Positions 17,527 to 25,477 of a stretch of 64,000 bases of DNA are shown here, in pieces; within the stretch, counting starts at the first letter, position 1; the number at the start of each line of letters is the position of its first letter. The stretch is from Acidobacteriota bacterium (GTDB lineage: Bacteria; Acidobacteriota; Thermoanaerobaculia; Thermoanaerobaculales; Thermoanaerobaculaceae), in the NCBI GenBank assembly GCA_003158745.1, contig PMLC01000029.1, positions 1-64,000 of the forward strand, read 5' to 3'. A program made the translations under genes and the position numbers. A model generated the notes under the pieces. That model saw nothing but the letters and a program-made list of their open reading frames with translations, searched no databases and was not told where the DNA came from.

Positions 17527-17862
17527 ATGCGCACATCGAGGCGGCTCCTGGTCTGGCTGGCGGCGGTCGCGGCCCTCGGGGCGGTGGCGTTGTGGACAAC
17601 GTCCGGCAAGCCGCCGCGCCTGCCCGCCGACCAGGACCACCGTGTCGATCAGACCGAGACAGGTTGCCTGCACTGTCACGTCCACACCGGCGCGCATCCG
17701 CGGCCGACCGATCACCCGCCGCGCGATGACTGCTTTTCCTGCCACCGCGACGCGCACGGGGTGCTGTACCCCCGGCAAGGGGCGTCGACCGACCTGCCGG
17801 GCGGCTGGAAGGACGACCCGCGGCTTGCGGGCAGGGTGGGCATGAAAGGCGGAGGTCGATGA
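17527..17862 (+). CDS. Small periplasmic diheme c-type protein
   Basis: A 111-aa protein with an N-terminal signal anchor (RRLLVWLAAVAALGAVAL) and two heme-c motifs, CLHCH and CFSCH, spaced about 26 residues apart. Nearby His residues (HVHTGAHP, HRDAHG) could be distal ligands. It is probably an electron carrier in the envelope. Its last codons overlap the ATG of the propeller gene (ATGA), so the two are co-translated. No cytochrome maturation gene is nearby. Confidence 0.78.
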   Translation: MRTSRRLLVWLAAVAALGAVALWTTSGKPPRLPADQDHRVDQTETGCLHCHVHTGAHPRPTDHPPRDDCFSCHRDAHGVLYPRQGASTDLPGGWKDDPRLAGRVGMKGGGR

Positions 17863-19037
17863 ACCGGTTCTTTGGGAGGTTCGAAGGTTCAGAGGTTCGA
17901 AGGTTCGAAGGTTCGCAAAGAAGCGGCTCTAAGGTAAGAGGGAAGAGGGGAAAGGAAAGACCCGGAGACCGCAGCACGGGCTGGGCGTGGAACCCGTGGG
18001 CCTTGTTCCTCGCAGCTGTGGCGCTGGCCGTGGCAACGGCCGGTGCGGCGCCACCGGCGCCCCGTTTCCCGGGGGCGACCACGACGTTGGCGGCGAACCG
18101 GGCCGACGGCCGGCTCGCCGTTCTCCAGGCGGGTACGCTCTCGGTGTACCGGGGCGAGAACGCGGAAGCGCCGTCGGCGTCGTTCGAGATTCCCGGCAAG
18201 GACCCGGCCGTGATCGAGTTCCGCGGCAACCAAATCCTCTACACGACGCACGGAGTGAACGACATGCCGGTCATCTTCGTGGCGGTGAGCGTGGACGGCC
18301 GGGAGCGACTGGCGTGGCCCAACTCAGGCATCTCGGAGCTCTTCCCGACCGACACGAGCCGCCTTACGTTGGACGGGAAAGGCATCTACGGTTTCCTGGT
18401 CCTCGATCCGCCGGCCAGGGCGTTCTTCGGTCTGGCGGACGACATACCGCTTGGCGCCGGCGTGGCGGCAACGTACCGTTTTGCGGGTGAGAAGCTCCTC
18501 GCGCGCGGCTCCGAGGCGTTCGCCGGCCTCGTCGCGCTCTCGGCCGACGACATGCTGCTGGCGCTCAAGGGAGGAGGCTTGATGCGGTACCGCTCTCCTG
18601 GAGGGGTCGCGTGGAAGCGAGAGGGGAGCGGCGGCGGCTGGGGGATCGCCGATGTGGACCTTGCGGGTGGCCTCGTCGTCGCGATCGATGCTGCGGGGCT
18701 GGCCGTCGCGACCGGCCTCGAGAAGGGCGAGCCACGCTGGCGCTGCGCCGTTGCGGGCGCCCCGGTCCGGGACGCCCGGACGATGCCCGACGGTAAGCTG
18801 CTCGTCCTTACCGGGGGGAGCGACCCCAAGGTCGCGGCGCTTGACCCCGCGACCGGACGGCGGTCCAGAAGCCAGCTCACCGACCTTTGCGAGGGTCAGG
18901 GGCTTTCGAAGGCTCTCGCCGACTGCCTGTCGAAGGCGCAGTCGCTGTCCGAGATCGTGAGCGTCGCGACTCCAGGCGGATCGGCGTGGCTCATCCGCGG
19001 CGCGGACGGGTGGTACGAGGTCCGCGACTCCCGGTAG
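17859..19037 (+). CDS. Exported beta-propeller-like protein; repeat in N-terminus
   Basis: A 392-aa protein, not assigned to a named family. After a signal segment (WALFLAAVALAVATAGA) come several blade-like repeats rich in Gly and Asp, with PQQ-type phrases such as ARTMPDGKLLVLTGG and VAALDPATG. This suggests a periplasmic propeller scaffold. The ATG overlaps the diheme stop by 4 nt. The first 25 codons are made of GGTTCGAA-family short repeats read in frame (RFEGSEVRRFEGS), so the signal peptide is pushed 45 residues from the start. Either the repeat grew inside the gene or translation begins later, at an unmarked codon. Confidence 0.68.
   Translation: MNRFFGRFEGSEVRRFEGSQRSGSKVRGKRGKERPGDRSTGWAWNPWALFLAAVALAVATAGAAPPAPRFPGATTTLAANRADGRLAVLQAGTLSVYRGENAEAPSASFEIPGKDPAVIEFRGNQILYTTHGVNDMPVIFVAVSVDGRERLAWPNSGISELFPTDTSRLTLDGKGIYGFLVLDPPARAFFGLADDIPLGAGVAATYRFAGEKLLARGSEAFAGLVALSADDMLLALKGGGLMRYRSPGGVAWKREGSGGGWGIADVDLAGGLVVAIDAAGLAVATGLEKGEPRWRCAVAGAPVRDARTMPDGKLLVLTGGSDPKVAALDPATGRRSRSQLTDLCEGQGLSKALADCLSKAQSLSEIVSVATPGGSAWLIRGADGWYEVRDSR
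17877..17917. repeat. GGTTCGAA-family short repeats at start of propeller gene
   Basis: Four or five GGTTCGAA units with small changes lie directly after the first codons of the propeller gene. The same family is found at about 10985, 16459 and 48950. Confidence 0.6.
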
Positions 19038-19156
19038 CTCCGCCCACGTCTTCGCTCGCTGCGGCGAGTCCGGCAGCGCGGCTCTTCCCCTCGGCTCCTC
19101 GGCCCCTCAGCTCCTCTGCGTGTCTCTTCGTGCCGCCGACCACTGACCACGGTCTC

Positions 19157-20548
19157 TCAGTCGAGGTCAAACTCGCCCGCTTCGAGAACCGCCTTGACCA
19201 CGGCCATGAACTGGTCCGCGGTCGCACCGTCGACCACACGGTGGTCGAACGAGAGGGCCAGGTAGACCATGTCGCGGATGCCGATCGATTCGCGGCCCAT
19301 CTCGTCGGTGACCACTACCGGCCGGCGCTGGATGCTCCCCGTGGACAGGATGGCGACGTTGGGCTGGTTGATGATCGGCAGCCCGTACAGGCCGCCGTAC
19401 GGGCCGGGATTCGTGACCGAGAACGTCGAGCCCTGGACGTCTTCAGGCTTGAGTTGCTTGTTGCGGGCGCGGGTCGCGAGGTCCGTGACGGCGCGCTGCA
19501 GTCCGATGAGGGATAGCTCCTCGGCGTGCCTGACCACCGGCACGATCAGCCCGTGCGGGAGGGCCACCGCGACACCGATGTTGATGTGGCGGTGGTAGAC
19601 GATCTCATTGCCGTCGAGAGACGCGTTGGCGACGGGAAACTCCTTGAGACCTTCCATGACTGCGGCAAGAAAGAACGGCGTGTAGGTGAGCTTCAGTCCG
19701 TGCTTCGCCTCGAACGCCGTGCGCCCCCCTTCCCGCAGAGCGACGACCCTCGACATGTTCGCCTCGAACACTGTGTTGACGTGCGGCGACGTCCGGCGCG
19801 AGGCCACCATGTGCTCGGCGATCTTCTGGCGCATGACCGACATCGGCTCGCGCAGCTCTTCGCCGGTGAAAGCCCCGGATGGGCCGAGGGTGGCGCCGGA
19901 GATCGGGGGCGTGCCGTGGCTCGGGGGCGCCGGGACGGGCGCCAGACGCGGCGCAGCCGCCTTCGGACCGGCCGACCGGGCCGGCGCCGGCGGGGTGGCC
20001 TTGCTCGCCTGAACGTAGGAGAGGATGTCGTCCTTGGTCACGCGGCCGTGGATCCCGGTCCCGGGCACGGCGGCAAGGTCCACCCCGTGCTCGCCTGCGA
20101 TGCGACGAACCAGCGGCGAGGAGCGCCGGCGCAGGGCCTCGGCCTCGCCGGCCGTCGGCTCGGCCGGTTCGAGAGCGGCGGGAGCCGGAGCGGGCGCCAT
20201 GGGAGGCGGCGCGACCGGCGCCGGCGGGGCTGCCGAGACCGGAGGCGGCACCAGAGCCGCGGCCGGTACCGCTTTGGGCGCGGGCGCCGATGTGGCCGTT
20301 TCGCCGGCCTGATCGATCTCGATCACGCCGATCACGGTCTCGACCGCGACAGTGGCTCCCGGCCCGTGGAGTATCCTCCCGAGCTTCCCGCTTGCCGGGG
20401 CAGGTACCTCGGCGTCCACCTTGTCTGTCGAGATCTCGAGCAGAGGCTCGTCCTTAGCGACCTCGTCACCCTCGTTCTTGAACCAGCGGACGACCGTCCC
20501 CTCGGTGATCGACTCGCCCATCTGCGGCATCAAGACGTTGACCGGCAT
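19157..20548 (-). CDS. 2-oxo acid dehydrogenase dihydrolipoyl acyltransferase (E2)
   Basis: E2 core of a 2-oxo acid dehydrogenase complex, 463 aa. It has one lipoyl domain (lysine in EISTDKVDAEVP), an Ala/Pro-rich linker, a peripheral subunit-binding domain (SPLVRRIAGEHGVDLAAVPGTG), a second linker, and the catalytic domain with SFDHRVVDGATADQF. The substrate (pyruvate, 2-oxoglutarate or branched-chain) cannot be fixed; the EISTDKVD lipoyl motif is seen in SucB and BkdB types. ATG 20548 follows GAGGGGG; the six-codon longer form is less likely. lpdA lies upstream on the same strand; no E1 genes are seen. Confidence 0.92.
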   Translation of the reverse strand: MPVNVLMPQMGESITEGTVVRWFKNEGDEVAKDEPLLEISTDKVDAEVPAPASGKLGRILHGPGATVAVETVIGVIEIDQAGETATSAPAPKAVPAAALVPPPVSAAPPAPVAPPPMAPAPAPAALEPAEPTAGEAEALRRRSSPLVRRIAGEHGVDLAAVPGTGIHGRVTKDDILSYVQASKATPPAPARSAGPKAAAPRLAPVPAPPSHGTPPISGATLGPSGAFTGEELREPMSVMRQKIAEHMVASRRTSPHVNTVFEANMSRVVALREGGRTAFEAKHGLKLTYTPFFLAAVMEGLKEFPVANASLDGNEIVYHRHINIGVAVALPHGLIVPVVRHAEELSLIGLQRAVTDLATRARNKQLKPEDVQGSTFSVTNPGPYGGLYGLPIINQPNVAILSTGSIQRRPVVVTDEMGRESIGIRDMVYLALSFDHRVVDGATADQFMAVVKAVLEAGEFDLD

Positions 20549-20565
20549 ACGTGCCCCCTCTTTCA

Positions 20566-20694
20566 AAGGCGACAGTTGACAGTTGACGGTTGACAGTCAA
20601 AGGCTGAAAGCAGAGTGCTGAAACCACCTTCGGCCTTGACCACGTTCCCTCTTGCTCCTGACTGTGAACTGTTGACTGTCAACTGTTAACTCCT
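20566..20694. repeat. TGACAGT-family short repeats between E2 and E3
   Basis: Heptamers close to TGACAGT repeat at 20566-20596. Their complements (TGTTGACTGTCAACTGT) repeat at 20660-20693. The inverted halves could form a hairpin in the 146-bp gap between lpdA and the E2 gene. Confidence 0.6.
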
Positions 20695-22098
20695 CTAGAA
20701 GTGGATCATGTGCCCGTGCACGCCCTCGGCCGCTTCGTGAATTGCCTCGTGCAGCGTCGGGTGAGCGTGGATGGTGTGGACAAGCTCCTCGGCGGTCAGC
20801 TCGCCGCGCAGCGCGGCCTCGGCCTCGGCGATAAGCTCGGTCGCGCAGGGGCCTACGATGTGAACGCCGAGGATCTCGTCGTACTTTGCCTCACCAACGA
20901 TCTTCACGAAGCCGGTCGACTCGCCGAGAATCGACGCTTTGCTGCTGGCCGAGAACGGGAATACCCCGGTGCGCACGTCGTACCCGGCCTCCCGCGCCCT
21001 GGGCTCGGAGAGCCCGATGGAAGCCACCTCCGGCCAGCAATACGTGCAGGAGGGCACCTGGTCGTAGTCGATGGGGCGCGGGTTGGCTCTCGCGATATGT
21101 TCGACGGCGAGAACACCCTGCATCGAGGCCACATGGGCGAGCCAGGGGGTGCGGAGCAGGTCCCCGATTGCGTACACCCCCTCTTCGTGCGTTCGGCAGA
21201 ACTCGTCCACCACGATGCGGCCGCGCTCGACCTGCGCCTTCGTGTTCTCGATGCCGACCCCGTTGAAGTTGGCGACCCGGCCCACGGCCAGCAGCAGGCG
21301 CTCGGCCTCGAGCTGGAGCGTCTCACCCTTGGCGGTCACCGCTCTGCAGCGCACGACCTCGCCGTCGACCCTGGCTTCCTCCACGCGCGTGGCGGTGTAA
21401 ACCGTGATCCCCTGGCGGCGGAACGCCTTGTTCACCTCGGCGGAGAGGTCCGGGTCCTCGAGCGGCAGCACGCGGTCCAGCAACTCCACGACGGTGACCT
21501 GGGAGCCGAAACGCGCGAAGATCGAGGCGAACTCCATTCCCACCGCCCCACCCCCGAGCACCAGGAGCCGCGGAGGAACTTCCGCCAGTTCGAGAATGTG
21601 GTCCGAGTTGATGATCCGGTCGCCGTCGGCGGTGATGAACGGCAGGTCGCCGCAGCGAGATCCGGTCGCCAGGATGATGTTCTTTGCGAGACGCTTCTCC
21701 ACCGAGCCGTCGGGTCGTGTGATCTCGACCGCATGGTTGCCGGCGAGCTTGCCGGTGCCCTGCACCCAGGCGACCTTGTTCTTCCGGAGGAGGAACTCCA
21801 CGCCCTTTGAGCTCTTCGTCACGACCCTGGTCTTGTGCGCCTGCGCGGCCTTGAGGTCGAGCTTGACCTCGCCGCAGACGACCCCGAACCTGGCGCCGTC
21901 GCGCGCCTGTTGGAGCAGGTCGGCGGTGTGGAGCAGGGCCTTGGTCGGAATACAGCCTCGGTGGAGGCAGGTCCCGCCGAGGAAGGGGTCCTGCTCGACC
22001 ACGCACGTGTCGAGGCCGAGCTGCCCTGCCCGGATCGCGGCGACGTAGCCGCCGGGTCCGGATCCGATGATCACAAGGTCGTGCTGGGTTTCGAGCAT
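20695..22098 (-). CDS. lpdA: Dihydrolipoyl dehydrogenase (E3)
   Basis: FAD enzyme that re-oxidises dihydrolipoyl groups with NAD. It has GSGPGGYVAAIRAGQLG for FAD binding and the redox disulfide in GGTCLHRGCIPTK. It also has a second nucleotide fold (LVLGGGAVGMEFAS) and the C-terminal HAHPTLHEAIHEA with the catalytic His-Glu pair. Length 467 aa is typical. A strong GGGAGGGGG precedes the ATG. It can serve both the 2-oxo acid complex (E2 gene next) and the glycine cleavage system encoded at 11-16 kb. Confidence 0.96.
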   Translation of the reverse strand: MLETQHDLVIIGSGPGGYVAAIRAGQLGLDTCVVEQDPFLGGTCLHRGCIPTKALLHTADLLQQARDGARFGVVCGEVKLDLKAAQAHKTRVVTKSSKGVEFLLRKNKVAWVQGTGKLAGNHAVEITRPDGSVEKRLAKNIILATGSRCGDLPFITADGDRIINSDHILELAEVPPRLLVLGGGAVGMEFASIFARFGSQVTVVELLDRVLPLEDPDLSAEVNKAFRRQGITVYTATRVEEARVDGEVVRCRAVTAKGETLQLEAERLLLAVGRVANFNGVGIENTKAQVERGRIVVDEFCRTHEEGVYAIGDLLRTPWLAHVASMQGVLAVEHIARANPRPIDYDQVPSCTYCWPEVASIGLSEPRAREAGYDVRTGVFPFSASSKASILGESTGFVKIVGEAKYDEILGVHIVGPCATELIAEAEAALRGELTAEELVHTIHAHPTLHEAIHEAAEGVHGHMIHF

Positions 22099-22285
22099 CG
22101 CGCCCCCTCCCTCTGCGACTGGAACCGCTTTGTGCGGCGACTCATTCTAGCTTGGAAGGTCGCCCGGTGGTCCCGCACGGTTGCGGCATGACTTCTCGGC
22201 GACACACGAACAACTCGCGTTTCGCGGACACGGTTGCCGGCGGAGCATCCTCAAAAGCAGCGCCGCCCGGCGGAGTTCCTTCCAG

Positions 22286-22633
22286 TTAGGGGTCTGCCAC
22301 GATGATCCTCGGCGAGGAACCACCCTCGGCAAGGTCGCCGCCGCCCTCAGCCGGGACGTAAACCGAGTAGGGGTAGGAACCCAGATCTGCGTTGATCACA
22401 AACAAGGTCTTCTTCCTGTTCTTCTCTTGCTTGCTATTCTCTTGCGCAACTGCCCTAACTGCCTCGGGGAACATGATCTCAAAATCCGGCACCAAGGAAA
22501 CAAACCTCACGAGGGCTCGAGGGTGGACCACGAGCCGGCCGGGCTCGACCCGGTACTTGCAGCCTTCCTTGTAGATCACCACCTTGTGGATGCAACCACG
22601 TTCCTCACACTTGGACTTCTTGCTTGCCGCCAT
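22286..22633 (-). CDS. Small hypothetical protein, cupredoxin-like beta fold possible
   Basis: A 115-aa protein, not recognised. It opens with a basic, Cys-containing stretch (MAASKKSKCEERGC). It then has alternating beta-like segments: VEPGRLVVHPRALVRFVS, SYPYSVYVPAEGG and SSPRIIVADP. This layout recalls cupredoxin-type beta sandwiches, but there is no Cys-His-Met copper set, so metal binding is not claimed. ATG 22633 follows AAGGAAGG; the longer version in the track is less likely. It lies 32 bp after the kinase-TPR gene on the same strand and probably shares its transcript. Confidence 0.7.
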   Translation of the reverse strand: MAASKKSKCEERGCIHKVVIYKEGCKYRVEPGRLVVHPRALVRFVSLVPDFEIMFPEAVRAVAQENSKQEKNRKKTLFVINADLGSYPYSVYVPAEGGGDLAEGGSSPRIIVADP

Positions 22634-22665
22634 ATTGATTCCTTCCTTGGCCAGTTCGGCCTGTC

Positions 22666-25299
22666 TCACTTCTTACCCTTCTGTTTCTGGGCCTTGATCA
22701 GAGCCGCGAATTGCGGGTCCTTCTTGAGCTCTTGCAGCGACGGATCGGCCTCGACCTCGGCGAAAGGGCAGCCGAGTCGCAACGCCGTGGCGATCCACTC
22801 GATGGTCCGCTCGCGGTCACCCAGGTCCGCGTAGACCAGCGCGATCTGACGCGCAAGGTCTCCCTGCTGCTTGCCGTCAGCTTCGAGCCTTTTCAGGTAA
22901 ACCTGCGCCTGGTCCTTATCACCGAGCGCCGCGTGGTAGCTCGCGAGGTCCACGATGACCTGGGGGTCTCGGGGGTCAACGGAGAGGCTCTTCTTGGCCA
23001 GCTCAATTGCCTTGGAGAGGGCCTGTCGTCCCTTGGTTTCCTGGCCCGAGATGTGTTGATACCTGGTGCCGAGGTTTCCCCACAAGACGTAGTCGTGGTC
23101 GTCAATGGCCAGAGCCTTCTCGAACATGGTGGCTGCCTCCCGTGAATTGGCACGCTGGGACGCCAGGGTCCCGAGGTTCGAGTAGGCGATGTAGTTCGGC
23201 CTCGCATCGGCCGAGCGCTCGAACATGAGGCGTGCTTCGTCCCAGCGCGACAGATCGAAGTAGAGCGCACCGAGGTCGTTGAGGAGCAGGTAGTTCTCAG
23301 GGGTCAGCTCGAGCGCATTTCGGTACTCCTGCTCCGCCTCCCGGTGCCGGCTCTGGAGCCAGTAGAACCGAGCCAGGCGCGAATACCCCAGCCAGTAGTC
23401 AGGCTGGAGCGCGATGGCTTTCTTGAAGGCCGCCTCGGCCTCCGGCGCCTTCTGGAGCTTTGCATAGGCTCGGCCCAGCTCGACGAGTGCCTGAGCATTT
23501 GAAGGAGCCAGCTTGAGGGCGTGCTGGAAGGCGGTGGCCGCCTCCTCGTACTTCCCGGTGGCAACGCTGATCAAGCCGAGCAGGACCTGGACCTGTGGCA
23601 GGGATTCGTCGAGCCGCGCCGTCTTTTGGCACGCTGCAACGGCCTCCTCGACGGCAGCCGGATCTTTGGTGTTCCTGTAGAGCGCGAGGTAAGCCTCGCC
23701 CAGCGCCGCCTGTGCCAGGGTGAAATTGGGGTCGAGCGCGGTGGCGCGCTTGAGCATCGTGATGGCGACCTCGGGATCGGACGGTCCCAGACTGTTTTGC
23801 AGAGCGCCCAGGGCATGCACGTACGCGTCCTGGGCCTCGGAATTGGCCGTACCTCCGACCGCCAGTTTCCTGCGCGCCTCGGGCCGAAGCTCCAATTCGA
23901 GCATGTCCATAACCGCCACGAGGACGCGGTCTTCGACGGCGTTCAGATTCGAGAGGGGCTCGTCGATGACCCGGGACCGGAGCTGGCGCGACCTCTCAGT
24001 GTCAATGAGGTTGAGGGCCAGTCGAACGCTGTTGCGACCGCGCTGAACGGAGCCGGTCACCGCGAGGTTGGTTCCGAAGACTCGTCGGGCATCGCTCGGC
24101 GCCCTGATCGCTCGTGCCGTGAGTTCGCTTTGGGGCACCACCCACAATGAGCCTTGAAAGCTCTCGACCTGCGTGAGCTGGCTCGTGAGGATCTCGGTAA
24201 GGCCGTCGCAGAAAGCCCGGTTGGCGGGGTCCTCACCTACGTTGGCGAAAGGAAGCACGGCCAGATGCTGCTGGCCCGGAACCGCCGGGATGTGCAGCGC
24301 GTCCCTGACCACTTTCCGTCCCAGGGGCGTGATCGCCAGCAGGGCGGCAACGATCACGGCCACGGCCGCCGGCAACACGATCGCGGGCCGAAGCGCGCGG
24401 CGCAGCCGCGCCGGAAGACGGCGCCGACGCCTGCCCGGTTGGTCGGTAGGCAGATCCCAGAGGGTTCGTGCGGTTGCGAGGCCCAGCGCCCGTGGGACAT
24501 TCTCCAGGTCGGCGATGAGCTCCGCAGCGGTCTGATAGCGCGCCGCGGGGTCCTTCGCGAGGCAGCGCGCGACCGTTGCGAGGAGCTGCGGCGGGAGGTC
24601 CGGCCGCAGCTCGGCGAGCGGGCGAAGTTCGTCGTAGACGACGGCGTGGAGGGTCGCAGCGTCGGTGCCCCCGCCGAACGGCAGCCGGCCGGAGACCATC
24701 TCGTAGATCACAACGCCGAGCGACCAGAGGTCGGAGCGGCAGTCGGCCACGAGGCCGCGGGCCTGCTCCGGCGACATGTAGGCTGCGGTACCGACGACCT
24801 GCCCGCTCAGGGTCAGGCGCGCGTGCCCGGCGAGCGAGGCGAGCCCGAAGTCCACGATCTTGACCAGGCCGTCACTGGTCAGCATCAGGTTGCCCGGCTT
24901 GATGTCGCGGTGGACGACGCCGTGGCGGTGGGCCTGACCGAGCCCGACGGCAACCTGGACGGCGACGGAGAGGGCCTCCTCAACGGTCAGCGGTCCGCGT
25001 GCGAGCCTCGCCCGCAGAGGCTCGCCGTCCACGTAGGCCATGCAGATGAAGACCTGGCCACCGGGGGTCTCGTCGATCTCGTGGATTGTGCATATGTTGG
25101 GGTGGTCGATCGAGCCCGCGGCCTGCGCCTCGTGCGTGAAGCGCTCGCGCGAGGCCGGGTGGCTGGTGAGCTCAGGCGGCAGGAACTTGAGGGCGACGAA
25201 GCGCTTGAGGCGCGAGTCTTCGGCCTTGTAGACGACTCCCATCCCGCCGCCACCGAGCCTCTCGAGCACCCGGTAGTGAGAGACTGTCATGCCGATCAC
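22666..25299 (-). CDS. Transmembrane Ser/Thr protein kinase with TolB-like and TPR domains
   Basis: An 877-aa receptor-like kinase. The N-terminal Hanks-type kinase (about 10-270) is complete: GGGGMGVVYKA glycine loop, VALKF lysine, HRDIKPGNL catalytic loop, VDFGLAS, and MSPEQARG. One membrane helix near 310 (PAIVLPAAVAVIVAALLA) is followed by a TolB/FlgO-like domain (AVLPFANVGEDP, VTGSVQR). At least eight TPR repeats make up the rest outside the membrane. The start is GTG 25299 (MIGMTVSHY) behind GAGGGGGG; ATG 25290 is possible. This layout is frequent in Acidobacteria. The targets are unknown. Confidence 0.92.
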   Translation of the reverse strand: MIGMTVSHYRVLERLGGGGMGVVYKAEDSRLKRFVALKFLPPELTSHPASRERFTHEAQAAGSIDHPNICTIHEIDETPGGQVFICMAYVDGEPLRARLARGPLTVEEALSVAVQVAVGLGQAHRHGVVHRDIKPGNLMLTSDGLVKIVDFGLASLAGHARLTLSGQVVGTAAYMSPEQARGLVADCRSDLWSLGVVIYEMVSGRLPFGGGTDAATLHAVVYDELRPLAELRPDLPPQLLATVARCLAKDPAARYQTAAELIADLENVPRALGLATARTLWDLPTDQPGRRRRRLPARLRRALRPAIVLPAAVAVIVAALLAITPLGRKVVRDALHIPAVPGQQHLAVLPFANVGEDPANRAFCDGLTEILTSQLTQVESFQGSLWVVPQSELTARAIRAPSDARRVFGTNLAVTGSVQRGRNSVRLALNLIDTERSRQLRSRVIDEPLSNLNAVEDRVLVAVMDMLELELRPEARRKLAVGGTANSEAQDAYVHALGALQNSLGPSDPEVAITMLKRATALDPNFTLAQAALGEAYLALYRNTKDPAAVEEAVAACQKTARLDESLPQVQVLLGLISVATGKYEEAATAFQHALKLAPSNAQALVELGRAYAKLQKAPEAEAAFKKAIALQPDYWLGYSRLARFYWLQSRHREAEQEYRNALELTPENYLLLNDLGALYFDLSRWDEARLMFERSADARPNYIAYSNLGTLASQRANSREAATMFEKALAIDDHDYVLWGNLGTRYQHISGQETKGRQALSKAIELAKKSLSVDPRDPQVIVDLASYHAALGDKDQAQVYLKRLEADGKQQGDLARQIALVYADLGDRERTIEWIATALRLGCPFAEVEADPSLQELKKDPQFAALIKAQKQKGKK

Positions 25300-25465
25300 G
25301 CTTCGAGGCCCCCCTCTTCTCGTGGTCCGTGGACGATCGTCATCCGAGCATGGTGCGTCGAGTTGGTTCTATGTCTCCATATCGCTCAGCTCGAGAGGTT
25401 TGTCAAGTTCGGGCAGATACTTGCAGGTGTGCGCCCTTTTCTCGCAGGGACGCGTCTCTGCGCGC

Positions 25466-25471
25466 GATAAT
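25466..25471 (+). promoter_or_regulatory. -10 hexamer GATAAT before ATG 25478
   Basis: GATAAT ends 6 nt before the ATG, in a short AT-rich stretch, and no Shine-Dalgarno is present. It is a leaderless promoter candidate in the 178-bp gap divergent from the kinase gene. Confidence 0.45.
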
Positions 25472-25477
25472 TACATC

